From Adiantum capillus-veneris (Eukaryota > Streptophyta > Polypodiopsida > Polypodiales > Pteridaceae), in NCBI GenBank assembly GCA_014529385.2, contig CM043966.1:106715587-106779586 (forward strand): 64,000 bases of DNA, in the 5' to 3' direction. Shown here piece after piece: positions 21,149 to 31,537 of this stretch. The position numbers were made by a program, and so were the translations under genes. Under the pieces are notes generated by a model. It was not told where the DNA came from. It searched no databases and saw nothing but the letters and a program-made list of their open reading frames with translations. Position 1 is the first letter of the stretch. Each line of letters starts with the position of its first letter.

Positions 21149-22850
21149 TGGTAATCCGTAGCTTTTGGCGTCCTTGACCTGTGGCCTAATTTCATCATAA
21201 GTAGGAATTTAAGCTAGGAAATCACAAAGTAAGCATAGGCAGGGTATTGGGGCATCATAGCTAAACATTTAGATGCATTCTGGGTCGAAAAACGACTAGG
21301 TCAAAAACTCACTGTTGTTAATAATCGTGATTTTTGCACTTGATGTAAAGTGAGATTTGAGACCATAAGCATGTGTGCTTAGGTCTTATATATATGTCTA
21401 GAAGTTTCGTAACATTTGGATGTCTAGCTTGAGTTAGATGCGAGTTGTCTCTTATTTTCCAAGAGATTGACACCCTCTTGTGGCCTCTATGCACTAGTCG
21501 AGTCAGATTCGTCCCATGGATTGACAATTATGTTTGTGGTTCTTGCTATGTCTGCAATAAGATAGGAGTAAGTTTAGAAACCCGTCCCACAAGTACATGC
21601 AACTTATCCTAAGTATGCTTGTGATATTGATTCTCCAACAAGAAAGGATGCGTTGAAGCTCAAAGAGATTTTAATAGAAGAAGATTATGAAAGAGAGTAG
21701 TACACCAAATAATCAAAGAGCTACAATGAAAATAGAGAAAATGAAGCTCTTAAATTGAAATCTAAATACTGAGAAATGGAGGCTTACAAAAGAGCTGAAT
21801 GAACAAAATCAAGCATGCATGAGAGTCTAAAGGAAATCCATAGTGTACTGAAGCAATGAATCATGGAAAAGTATATTTATTATCCAAAGGTTGATATAAT
21901 AGATTCAAAGGTCGATTTGATCCTTAATTTAGAAGACTTACAGAACTTGGTGGCCACTGTCAAAAAGAAGATATGGAGGAAAAGAGTTCTACCTACACCA
22001 ACACATTGGCAAATCAAGCACTCATTGAACGTTTTAGAAAAACATTGATGAAGATGAAGATGAGGAGGATGAAAAAGAGAATGAGTAGGATGGAGATGCT
22101 CTAGAGGGGGAACCATTGTAAAAGAAAAACAATGATGATGACCCCAGAAATGCTTCGAGGTCTAGTCAAGGATGGGCTCAGGCTCGATAGCTCCCAAGAC
22201 CAATAGATAAAACTCCAAACAACATTGTTGATCAAACCATGGGAGGTCTGGACAAACCACCTCTAGATCAATAGACTAGAAGCCAACAGTAGATGGGACT
22301 CACAAATAAAGATAAAGCAAAGTCTATTCACGTGGAACTAGAATCTAAACATACTTTCAAACCTTCAAATGAATGTTTGAGTATGAGAAAACATCTACAA
22401 AGAGAGAAGAAACTTTATATCCAAATGGTTCTCCAAGATGATGATGCTTATTTGGATTTGGAGTGATAATAGATGTTATATAAACAGAATATAAACATAC
22501 TTTCAAACCTTCAAATGAATGTTTGAGTATGAGAAAACATCTACAAAGAGAGAAGAAACTTTATATCCAAATGGTTCTCCAAGATGATGATGCTTATTTG
22601 GATTTGGAGCGATAATAGATGTTATATGTAAGTGATGTATGATTATCAATTAGATGTTATAGATGTTCACGTGGAACTAGAATCTAAACATACTTTCAAA
22701 CCTTCAAATGAATGTTTGAGTATGAGAAAACATCTACAAAGAGAGAAGAAACTTTATATCCAAATGGTTCTCCAAGATGATGATGCTTATTTGGATTTGG
22801 AGCAATAATAGATGTTATATGTAAGTGATGGATGATTATCAATTATCATG
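21149..22850 (+). pseudogene. Relic G: copy of the acidic-protein family (plus strand)
   Basis: An unknown protein, heavily decayed. Leader sequence with a partial near-palindrome (21313-21335) is followed by frame-shifted coding pieces. One is SSTYTNTLANQALIERF (about 21985-22035), then an Asp/Glu run, then DKAKSIHVELESKHTF and KLYIQMVLQDDDAYLDLE. These pieces align in the same order with relic H on the other strand: SYNTMLVNEAIIEYI, the Asp/Glu run, NKGKAVLLITDSKSNHTH, NLQIEQFLDDVSAYSDLK. The shared order across about 150 residues shows one family. The last segment is present three times here. Confidence 0.55.
22328..22850 (+). repeat. Three direct copies of a ~150-bp segment
   Basis: The segment from (CACGTGGAACTAGAATC)TAAACATACTTTC to GATTTGGAG(T/C/A)GATAATAGATG occurs at about 22328-22482, 22493-22627 and 22666-22820, nearly identical each time. 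It covers the C-terminal coding end of relic G. The copies are separated by short unlike spacers and the second lacks the first ~17 bp, so this is stepwise duplication rather than a microsatellite. Confidence 0.9.
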
Positions 22851-23329
22851 AACAATGAACCTATAGTCTACTAGAGCATCCAAATGCAGTTTAGGTATTG
22901 AATAAAAAACTTGAATACATCCTGACACAAGATGACCGCTTGGTGAATCCCATGTAATGAAAATTGATAAGTATTTATTTATTATTGACAGGTGGAAAAG
23001 GCATAAGTGAATTATGGACTATGAAAAAGGATAGCAAGTTTATAGATATTTTGTTATTAAAGTGCACTTTATGAGATATTGTCAATATATGTCTCGATCG
23101 ACAATTTGTAATCATTTTGAGCATCTCAAGAAATCTATAAGTAAATACGTTCAAGAGGAAAATGCACAGTCTTGCATGGGGAAAGATTACAATCGGTGAT
23201 ATGTGTCCTTCTCTTCTCTCACCGCCCTCCATGCATGTGTAGCACTCTGCTTTAGGAGGTGCACTTGCATGTGCTCTTCCCCTCTATTTTTTGTATTTCG
23301 TAGGCATCCCATGCTCCCATTTATTGCAG
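22851..23329. other. Unassigned; possible end of a Copia LTR on the right
   Basis: No gene visible. The right end (...CCCATTTATTGCAG) abuts a Copia-type primer site, so part of this stretch may be a decayed Copia LTR. It cannot be bounded because there is no second copy. Confidence 0.3.
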
Positions 23330-23343
23330 TGGTATCAAAGCCC
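23330..23343 (+). other. Orphan Copia-type primer-binding site
   Basis: TGGTATCAAAGCCC differs at one position from the iMet primer site TGGTATCAGAGCC. It follows a ...TTGCA LTR-like end after one base. No Copia gag or pol is readable to the right. Confidence 0.5.
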
Positions 23344-24480
23344 AGAACTACGCTCCTGGAACCACAAAATTCCTCACAATGAAGAACTTCTAGAGTATCT
23401 TCATGATGGATGTGCAATCCTAGGAATCTCAACAAAAGCGCTAAGTTATTTCATTTTTTTGAGATTTTTTCTTTCTTTATTTAATCCTTGTTCTTAGGAA
23501 TTCACAGAGAACATTTTTGTGTTGTGCAATAAAATAAGAAAGGATCAAAATTCATATCAATATGTAGATTATAGTCCACAAAGGGCCTAGGTAGGGCTTA
23601 ATGTACAGAGAGACTAGAATTACAATTGTCGTAATATTGGTAAGCTTATCCACAAAAGAAGAAGAAGAAGATTTAGTAAAGCTTTGACCTCATCGAAACA
23701 AATCCCAAGAAACCTCTAGATGAGGCTAGAACTAAATAAAGAGCTACTACTCAAGAGGGAATTGAAATCATCAAACAACATAATAGTATAAGCATTACAT
23801 GATAGATGTATAGTTGAGTAACGTAAGAAAGTGGGTATCATGGATATATACACAAGAATACGAAGAAGAAGAGGAGAAATGTTTGGGTCATAGGAATGCA
23901 CTTTGGAACGAAGTAGTAAGAAGAAGAAGTAATCAAGGAAAAGTCTTCAATTGTCTACTTTGATGAAGAAGGGGAAGGCAGAGATGTTAATGTCATCTGG
24001 ATATCCCCTTTGGATGGGAGTGAAGAAAGTCTTAGCATCTATTTAGTCAATATTTGTCAATGTGGGAACCAATCCGAAAATATGAAGCAACACCAAGGTC
24101 ATGGATGAAACCTTTCTGAAAGCATAATAAGCATGACCATATAATTTGGGCAACATGGGAGTTGTAGAGGACATCACCCACGATACATAATGCAGCAGTA
24201 GAAGACGGTGGGCATTGGCACATCTCACACGATAGCATCAATGGTAGACGACAAAAACATGCCTGCCATTAGACTACAAGTTTGATAGAAAGTTGCGTAT
24301 AATTGCAGCCCAAGCACAAGTGTAACAAGTTCAAACATGAAACATTCATGACACTTTTTTGGGCATGCAACAACTGGTTGTAAACAAAATCACAAATGAA
24401 CATTAGAGGTGGAAACTGGCACTCGGCCTACACCACCTATGCATGCATGCAAACTGGAGAAAAAAAAGGGGCACTAGGCC
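23344..24480. other. Decayed intergenic or retroelement sequence, no gene
   Basis: Short frames only, rich in GAAGAAGAA triplets on the plus strand (near 23657 and 23865). It may be a degraded Copia interior behind the primer site, but no motif supports this. Confidence 0.3.
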
Positions 24481-24619
24481 CCATTTCAAGTGGTCCTCCA
24501 TCCCAACCCACCCATGCAATGCTTACCAAACCTTTTACCCCCGTTCCACTCCCCTATTGCATGCACCACCCTCAACCTTTTGACTATTGCCCACCCTTTA
24601 TTACACTTCCATGAAGTTA

Positions 24620-26190
24620 AGCAAGCTATAACTCTCACCCACAAGAGACCCGCCATGCAACTCTTTTCCCAACCACTCCATCCGTGAGGCAATGGCTGTT
24701 TGCACTTGATGCGGGCCTCAAATAAGATCTCAACCATTTCTTTGAATTGAGGTTCAAAACTTGCCTTACTAGCCAGTTCCTTCTCTGGAATTTTACAAGC
24801 CTCAATTGTCATTTTTAATAGCTAATTCCTGATTCGAATGAGCCGTTTGATCTAAATTTCCCACTGGCCCATTAACAACTGAAATTTGCAAAGATCATCC
24901 AGTAGCTCACTGGCCACATTCTTCTGCAGTGTATCTTGCAATACTCAATTCCATGCCAGCCATTCCATGGTCGCCTCCTCATACCATGTTCGGAGCCAAT
25001 CTGCTATCTTTATATTTTTGTTGGTCTACTAGCTTAGTGTGAGATAGATAAAGAGCTAGAAAGAAGCGAGGCAAATCAACTTCTTTGACTCGGATGGCAT
25101 AGAGCAAAGCTTGAGAGCCACAAACCAATTCCAAGAAATTCAACACCGCCTGATTCTCTTGCTGCATCATTTTCCTTGTAAGTCTGACTGGGTGAAGCAG
25201 ACTCTTCAGATGTGCTCTTGTTGTCTGAGAGTCATTACGGTCTTGGGTCCTCTGTTGATAGCCTCGTTGCGTTCTAACAAGTCCTTGACCCTGAGATCTA
25301 GAACTCCTCCAGCACTTTGCATCTGTATAAGCATCTCCTTCAATTGCCGCCTGATCTCCATCATGCACTGGTATGTAGGCTTGTTTCCCATCAACATTTC
25401 CACTTGAAGCTCGTGTGACCTGAGGTCTACTGTGGTTAATTCTGTAGCCTTTGGATGCACTGTTCTGTCATTACTTGTAAGGTCCCATTCTAGAATTCTT
25501 TCCAATACTTGAACATAGACAGGATATGTAAGTAATTGAGAAATTGTTTGGTCATTGTAATAAGCTAACTTTCATTGTGAAACCATTCGTCTTGCTCCCA
25601 CATAGCTGATCTAAAATCGTTTTAGATCTGAGTAGGCTGAAACATCATCCAAAAATTGCTCAATCTGAAGATTTTTGGCTCTCCGTAGACTCTTCTTCAG
25701 TGCTAGCAACTTAGTAGAATGAGTGTGATTAGATTTAGAGTCGGTGATTAGTAGCACGGCTTTCCCTTTGTTTTGACTTGAACGTGCTTGGTCCTCATGT
25801 CCTTGAGTCTGTTGAGGTGGATCAAGGTTGTCTCTTGCTGGTGGTTCATGATGTTTTTCTAGATTATGTGAAGTATGATCTAGAGACATACTCCCAGTTG
25901 CTAACCCCCCAGCTGTTGAACCAGTAGTATTACCACCTACTCCATCCTCATCATCATCATCATTGTTATCAGGTTTCTTCTGGTGTTGTTGATCATGATC
26001 CTGATCTTTATCCTCCTCCTCATCTTCCTCATAATCATCATCCTTATATTGTTGGCTATCATTATTAGGTTTCTTCTGGTGTTGATCCTGATCCTGATCT
26101 TTATCCTCCTCTGCATCTTCCTCATAATCATCGTCCTTATATTTCTGGCTATCAATATATTCAATGATAGCTTCATTAACCAGCATTGTG
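24620..26190 (-). pseudogene. Relic H: copy of the acidic-protein family (minus strand)
   Basis: Unknown function. 25611-26186 reads SYNTMLVNEAIIEYI, two tandem acidic blocks (each YKDDDYEED followed by an EEDKDQDQ-type run), a Gly/Ser/Thr linker, and a Lys-rich end (LLALKKSLRRAKNLQIEQFL). A frameshift leads to 25206-25505 (NKPTYQCMMEIRRQLKEMLIQ), then 24979-25368, then about 24620-24812 (EMVEILFEARIKCKQPLP). Relic G carries the same N-terminal order. It looks like a soluble, charged protein, perhaps the gag-like ORF of a non-autonomous element. No polymerase or integrase motif is present. Confidence 0.55.
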
Positions 26191-26494
26191 TTGTACGATC
26201 TTCTTTTTCTCTGAGCTCTACTTCCTGGACTATATCAAAATGAAGGACTGAAAATCAGATATATTAAGGGTGAGGTCCCCATTCTTATCCACAATCTGTA
26301 CTAAGTTGTGGTAGATGTATTTTTGGGATATAGTGTCCTTTTCCGCTTGATGTGCTTTCAGTAAATCCTATAATTTGATCTCTTATCCTCTAGCAGCGTC
26401 TAGTAGCAATGGGTGCAATTTTTGGGCGAGCAATTTTTGGAGAGCGCTTTTTAAGAATCGGGCGAGTGGATTCCCAAAAGAAGGGAAAATCTAC

Positions 26495-26498
<4 letters not shown>

Positions 26499-26532
<34 letters not shown>
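26499..26532. repeat. (CT)n microsatellite
   Basis: An uninterrupted CT dinucleotide run between relic H and the methyltransferase-like gene tail. The Arg/Glu-repeat frame opposite it is an artefact. Confidence 0.95.
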
Positions 26533-26535
<3 letters not shown>

Positions 26536-26679
26536 CAACTAAAATTTGATATTGTCGTTTCACGACCAACTTACATTCAAACAAAAAACACCATGGATGC
26601 ATTCAATACACTATTAATAAGACAAACAGAAGTTCCTTACACACAGTTATGTTCTATTTCATATAGCAAACCCCAAATC

Positions 26680-27123
26680 TATGTGTTCCATTGCATCAAA
26701 AGTAAATACATATGGGGGGGGGATACATCATGGGTGAGGTGGATGAAAGAAGGGCGACAGGGGGCCATATGCTCTGGGAGGAAACAAAGGTCGTGCCAAC
26801 GGGGGAACTGCACCAAATTTTGAGGGAACTCCTCCAAATGGCAGAGGGTATGAACTATATGTGGGGGGGTTGTAGGTAGTGAAAGAGGCAATGGATCAAC
26901 TCTTGGCGGGGTCTCAGATGTGGAGGCAATGAATGCACTGGGAGACGGTCCAGTTGCACGTCATGCCAAAACTGGGGGCGTTAAAGTGGGATACAGTGCT
27001 GCTACCACCCCGTTCTGACTGTTGAGTGGTGTCGGGAAAGGTGGCTCCAGCAGATGAAGCTGCTCTATCACCTTCTTTGGTTTCTCAATTACCTCAGCTC
27101 TGACACTCCTATGAAACATCAAT
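26680..27123 (-). pseudogene. C-terminal tail of the ParB/methyltransferase-like gene
   Basis: Downstream of the methyltransferase motifs, a minus-strand frame (about 27123-26957) reads MFHRSVRAEVIEKPKKVIEQ and continues into a Pro-rich stretch, ending in a stop. A second Pro/His-rich frame (26891-26679) follows in another phase (SLPTTPPHIVHTL). They are most likely the low-complexity tail of the same gene, but neither has a recognisable fold. The 3' end of the gene is not defined. Confidence 0.35.
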
Positions 27124-27179
27124 GTCGAGCCTAAATCGGAAAGTAGGCACTAAGCTGGCTCTACACAAGCACTGAAAAC

Positions 27180-27305
27180 TGCTTAATCCTTCTCACAACT
27201 GATGCAATGCCTGCGTAGTAGTAAAATTATGATGCCAATGTCCCCACTCATGCAAAACAATCCAACACAGCATCTCCCATGTCTGTGAAGGTACCTAGTA
27301 GCCAT
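27180..27305 (-). pseudogene. Methyltransferase motif I exon (SAM-binding end)
   Basis: An acceptor TTTTGGTAG precedes coding sequence at 27305. One frame reads GDAVLDCFA, a stop, then VGTLAS. This matches motif I of N4/N6 DNA methyltransferases (GDxVLDxFxGxGT), which binds S-adenosylmethionine. A one-base shift away the sequence reads LLLRRHCISCEKD, matching the helix and acidic residue after motif I (typically aLxLgRxxixxE). The two belong together in the family, so I infer a small indel plus a nonsense codon. Motif I at the C-terminal end indicates the beta-type order. Confidence 0.6.
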
Positions 27306-27379
27306 CTACCAAAAAAAAAAATCTTTAGATTTGTTATACCTATAATTTTATAGGAACATGAAGCAAAACTTCCAAAAAT

Positions 27380-27619
27380 TTTCTACCACCTGGCAAACGC
27401 TGGACTCCTCTTAGTACCTCTACGATAAGGCCTGCCCATATGATCAAGCTTCCACTGTCTGGAATCTGAACCTGGTAGCTTCTCCCACAACATGTCATCA
27501 TTTGCAGAGAAGCCACGTACATTTGCTGCAATCTCTCCATCCGCTCGATCATACCTCGGAAGCCGACACCCACCGGTTCTAGGGGGTGAAAAAATGACCA
27601 ACAACAACAAAGTACCAAC
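27380..27619 (-). pseudogene. Methyltransferase-like gene, target-recognition exon
   Basis: Starts after acceptor ...TTATTCGTAG at 27620, in phase with the previous exon, which ends on a complete codon. It reads VIFSPPRTGGCRLPRYDRAD, then WEKLPGSDSRQWKLDHM and KRSPAFARW. An in-frame TAG (27389-27391) follows, then KIFGSFASC. The W(x)IF..FA segment just before motif I resembles the conserved lead-in of beta-class methyltransferases. The variable middle would be the target-recognition part. I infer this from position only. Confidence 0.5.
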
Positions 27620-27701
27620 CTACGAATAACAGTAAAACATTATTATTTTGAAATGCAAACATCGAAGTTACTATTCATTATCAAAACATAAAATAACATA
27701 C

Positions 27702-28065
27702 CCCCTCTAAATAGTCTTGAACAGTCGTGCAACTAGACTCTAGCAACCATATGTTCAATATCCTCAACAACTGGAAACAAGCTCCCTCTACCTTCAAAGT
27801 GACAATGAATAGATGTTCTGCACAACATGTCGCCACAACCATCCCATCAACCAAAACAAATTCCATTGCTAAAAGGAATGCAGCATCCACAAGCTCATTA
27901 CCCCATTGGTTCCATAAAGGAACCCCACCCATGCTAGCTACATGTGGCCTAGTGTGTAAGGGAAAGGCCATGTACATCAAACGTACGCCACCCAATCTCA
28001 AGTTGGGGTTCATCTGCCCTGTTCCTGATAGACAGCCCAAGAATCTACGTAGTGAGTGCATAGAA
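27702..28065 (-). pseudogene. Methyltransferase-like gene, catalytic-side exon
   Basis: An open frame across about 120 codons bounded by GCATGCAG (acceptor, start 28065) and GAGGGG/GTATGTT (donor, 27701). It contains LRLGGVRLMYMAFPLHTRPH, where MAFP sits at the place of the catalytic (D/N)PP(Y/F) motif, and then VLVDGMVVATCCAEHLFIV. The latter resembles the strand-turn-strand following motif IV in DNA methyltransferases. If MAFP is motif IV it is degenerate, so this copy would be inactive. The phase matches the upstream exon (AG + T). Confidence 0.5.
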
Positions 28066-28131
28066 CTGCATGCAATCTTTGTTAGCACTAAAATGTGGAC
28101 ATAACTTTGATTGTAAATCAGCGTGGCTTAC

Positions 28132-28262
28132 CTGTCATTGCACAACACATCTGGAATAGCTTTTGCCAACTCCTTAACACTAGCATGAACTGCAAGGTGG
28201 CATGCCTCTACATGCATATCTGTATGTAGCAACATAAGATCGTATATATCTTTCAAGCAATA
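28132..28262 (-). pseudogene. Methyltransferase-like gene, exon before the catalytic segment
   Basis: Starts after a good pyrimidine-rich acceptor (GTTGTTCTCTTTAG, 28263) and ends at a consensus donor CAG/GTAAGCC (28131). It reads YCLKDIYDLMLLHTDM, then VEACHLAVHASVKELAKAI, without stops. The 66-bp intron to the next exon and the matching phase support a real spliced gene. The segment itself has no motif I recognise. Confidence 0.5.
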
Positions 28263-28279
28263 CTAAAGAGAACAACACA

Positions 28280-28409
28280 ACATTAACCATTTTCACATTG
28301 TTAGCATGCAAACAAGAAGGAAAATGAGAACCCCTATAGCCTTGCACACACCACACCGTCGGAAAGAAACACCACAAAGCTGCGGAAAACACCTATGTCG
28401 AACACCTGT
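28280..28409 (-). pseudogene. Gene segment continuing across the element A insertion
   Basis: This is the gene sequence left of the element A LTR. When it is read on from 47204 with the LTRs removed, the frame stays open: GDNHPSTG on the right passes into VRHRCFPQLCGVSFRRCGVC on the left. This shows that element A landed in an exon. The donor of this exon is not clear (near 28340). The four Cys could bind zinc, but that is speculative. Confidence 0.5.
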
Positions 28410-28964
28410 AGAGTCGAGTGGAAAACAGTCCTAACACAAACCATGATTAAAATTGATGAAAACCAAGACCATAAAGATGAATCTCGTGTTGTGTAGACCT
28501 GCGTAGAGTATCCATATGCTTAATTCCGACACCAGCCGAGAGAGTTACAAGCTTTCGAAGATGGGGTCTCTCTCAAAAGCTCCAAAAAAGCTAGTCTCTG
28601 TTAGGAAAAAGGGTGTGCAAGGAATTGTAGCTATTAAAAGGGGATTTTTTTGGCTCTTATCCCAAGGTATTTTTCTCTCTCTTCTTAGCCGACATAGTTC
28701 TCTCCTTGGGCACCTTTTAATTGGTTCAATTTGGCCTTTTTTGGGTCAAAAATGAGTTGTCGAGACCACTTTTTGACCAAGGCAAGTGGGGAAAGGGGAT
28801 GTCCGGTGGACCAAAAAAGTGGTCAGGCGCCTGGGCAGCTGGTGTGTACTCAAAATGGCACCCCCTCTCTCCCCCAAAGTCCATGATCCCTCACAAGCAA
28901 GGCCAAGAAGCTCATTTAGCTCCTATGATACACCCTTAGGGGGTACCCACTCCCCCCCTTATAC
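28410..28964 (-). repeat. Element A left LTR, first part
   Basis: Matches 46070-46620 of the right LTR from GAGTCG(A/G)GTGGAAAACAG to CACTCCCCCCCTTATAC. The first base differs (A for the T of TGAGTC). It is cut at 28964 by element B after the target bases ATAC. Confidence 0.9.
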
Positions 28965-31389
28965 TGAGGTGGTCCGGGGCGGGCAACAAGAAGAGTGGCC
29001 TCTAAGCACCCTTCTAGGATCCCATGCTGCTCAATGGGTTGGGGTTGGAAAAAACAACAAACACACACACAAACCCGCAACCTAACCCTACACAAATTTG
29101 GGGCACCACCTAGTTTTGGATGCGAACTAGGACGCGTAAAGAGAGAGAGAGATAGTGCTCGGGCTGCTTTGAAATGTATCGGCAATGATCAAGCAAACAC
29201 AATTATATGTGTAAGAAAGAGAGAGAAGAGGGAGGGGGTGCTTGTTGCATTAATACTTTCTTACAAATCTGTCATGACCAATCAAAGTGAGATTAGTATT
29301 TTTTCAACATAGCTTGAGTAAATAACACCACAACACATCACAAGAAAAGCCACCCCAATCACTGTCTTAAGTCCAGGGGAGTCCTCTCCACCCTGTCGCC
29401 CTCTTACAGTATGTGGGATTTATGGCTAAATTGATGAAAACACCCAGAGACAAGCTATCAAGAACTTTAAAAAAAACACCAAGACGCTTACACATCATTC
29501 TTGTTCATTACTTCACGTTGGAAGAGAGACAAAGTATCCAAGCTTAGTCCAAATCCACCCTCCTTGATTCAGCAAATGTTGGGCTTACACTAGTAGGAGA
29601 AATGATAGATTTTCTACTCTCAATTGAATGATCACTCTCTCTCTTACAATGGCATAGAGTTTCCTTGCTAATCACCCCTATTACAACACATGCACATGCA
29701 TAAGACAATGAGCTTCCACTCAAGAACTCCTTCTAGAGGGGTTGAGCTTGGCTTCTCAAGCTATAGCATAGTGCTCTTGCTTATGACTCTCCTTTTTTGT
29801 GCTAGCTACACCCTCCTCTTATAGCAATTTTGAGGGCTAGGGTTACTGTAGTATTTTTATTGATTTACAAATGGAATTGGATATTTACAATGGGAGTATC
29901 CAAGTAGGATACAAATAAGGAAGAAAAAACTCTTAATAGGTAAGAAAATATAGATTTCTTACAATGTTGATGCTCCAAGTGTCTTGAGTAGGGTCAATTT
30001 TGACGCTTGTTGACGGTCCACTAGCTTTTTTGGTACGTTTTTTCTCCACTCTTGAACTTCCTTGGGAACCAAGGTAAGTGAACATGAGTAATCAATCACC
30101 ATGATGTTGTCTTTCAAGAGAAGAGGCTGAATTTTGTGGTTTTTTGATAGATATGGGTAATATTGATGAGGAAAATTGAGACTAGGTGGTCAATTTTGGA
30201 ATGGAAGTGTCTGTAGGAGACATGAGCTCACCATGGTTTCTCTTATTCTTTAAGGTTGAGAAGAAGGTGAGTAGGGTACAGAGAGGAGTGGTGAGAGAGG
30301 TGGGGATGATGAGTGGAGAAGTGTGTGTGAAAGAGAAAAATGATAAAGTGGAAGAGGGAGTGTGACTGCATAGCATGGGCAAACTGGGGTCCACCAATAA
30401 AATCATAGCTCACAGCTCGTAGCTCAAAAAAATATGAAAACTTTGAGGTAAAAGTTCAGCCCACGAGCTACAACTTTTGTTTGTAGTACCTTTTCAAATT
30501 CGAAGAGCAAGTGATCTTTAAAAATTCAGGAAAATCGACTGTTTTTTTCCAATTCACAAAGTCCTTGTGAGGTCCTTCTTTGGATGATTCTTTTGAATAC
30601 CTCCAAGAGTGAGCCCCCCATAGTGCATGCATGCATGCCACATACCCTTGACCTTATTTGGTAGGTCTATAATTGAAGATATTGTTGAGATCATGATATA
30701 AGTGAATAGTACAACTAAGAAAATCAAATATTGAGGGGTCTAAAAAAAATATGTACATGTCAAATATAAATAATATAGGTGGAAAAAATATAAAGGGGTC
30801 AAAATAAATCTCTCATTATAAATCTACCATAAAAAGATGAATATTTTTTGTGGTCTAATTTATGAGAGTAATAGAGAATAGATGTAGGAAGGAAAAAATC
30901 ACAACAGTGAAAAAATATACACATAAATAGAACTAGTTTTTTTGGATTTTTGTTGGGATAGAGTTACACCAAAAATAAGAGAAGCTTGCATGAAATTATT
31001 TTTATATGGAATAAAGAGTATGCAAAATGGCAAGAAAAATATGGTAATGGTGAGTCAATGTACATAGCATAAATAACACACCATAGGTAGAAATATTTAA
31101 ATAAATATCAAAATAATTATGAAAAATCCTTTTATTTATGCCCTATATACAATGAAATATTTACACACAAATGGGCCATAATATACTTATACTTTTATTT
31201 TTTATTTTTTTGGCTCAATTAGCCTAGTGACTAGCTAATTGAGGGTTTTTAAGAAGATATGGGAAAAGTCCCCTAACTCACACACACCTATATACAGTGA
31301 AAGGGTGAGGGTAACCACAGTGTTTGAGTGATTTGATAGAGTGAGGTAACTCGCTATGGAAATTACAGAGAGTCGAAAAACGGCTATCA
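28965..31389 (-). repeat. Element B left LTR (3' LTR)
   Basis: 2425 bp, TGAGGTGGTCC... to ...CGGCTATCA. Minus-strand promoter: a TATA-like GCTATAAGAGG near 29816-29826, about 860 bp from the inner-strand end, the same spacing as in the LTR at 1-885. It lacks about 160 bp present in the other copy (after 29840). Small open frames such as 28995-29312 recur in the other LTR and are not genes. Confidence 0.9.
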
Positions 31390-31392
31390 TTA

Positions 31393-31404
31393 GCCCTCCC
31401 CCAG
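31393..31404 (-). other. Polypurine tract of element B
   Basis: Minus-strand CTGGGGGAGGGCT directly upstream of the 3' LTR. It is in the expected place and of the expected composition for plus-strand priming. Confidence 0.8.
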
Positions 31405-31537
31405 GATGATGGTATATTCATGTAACATCATAAAGCATCTTTTCCCAAGAGAGTGCTTCAGAGTCCTTGACAAGCTATTCATTGTTTGGCCCTTGGAATT
31501 TTGGTTTGAGTTACACTCATGCTTCACGGAACAATAC

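Noticed and set aside
22328-22850. Possible CRISPR-like array (three repeats with spacers)
   Set aside because: The repeats are ~150 bp and encode protein. The setting is eukaryotic and there are no cas genes.
24396-24690. Plus-strand Pro/His-rich frames
   Set aside because: No family resemblance. They lie opposite the end of relic H and look like chance frames.
28995-29312. ORF of 105 codons, repeated at 37306-37584
   Set aside because: Both lie at the same place in the two LTRs of element B, so the conservation comes from the LTR pair and not from selection on a protein.
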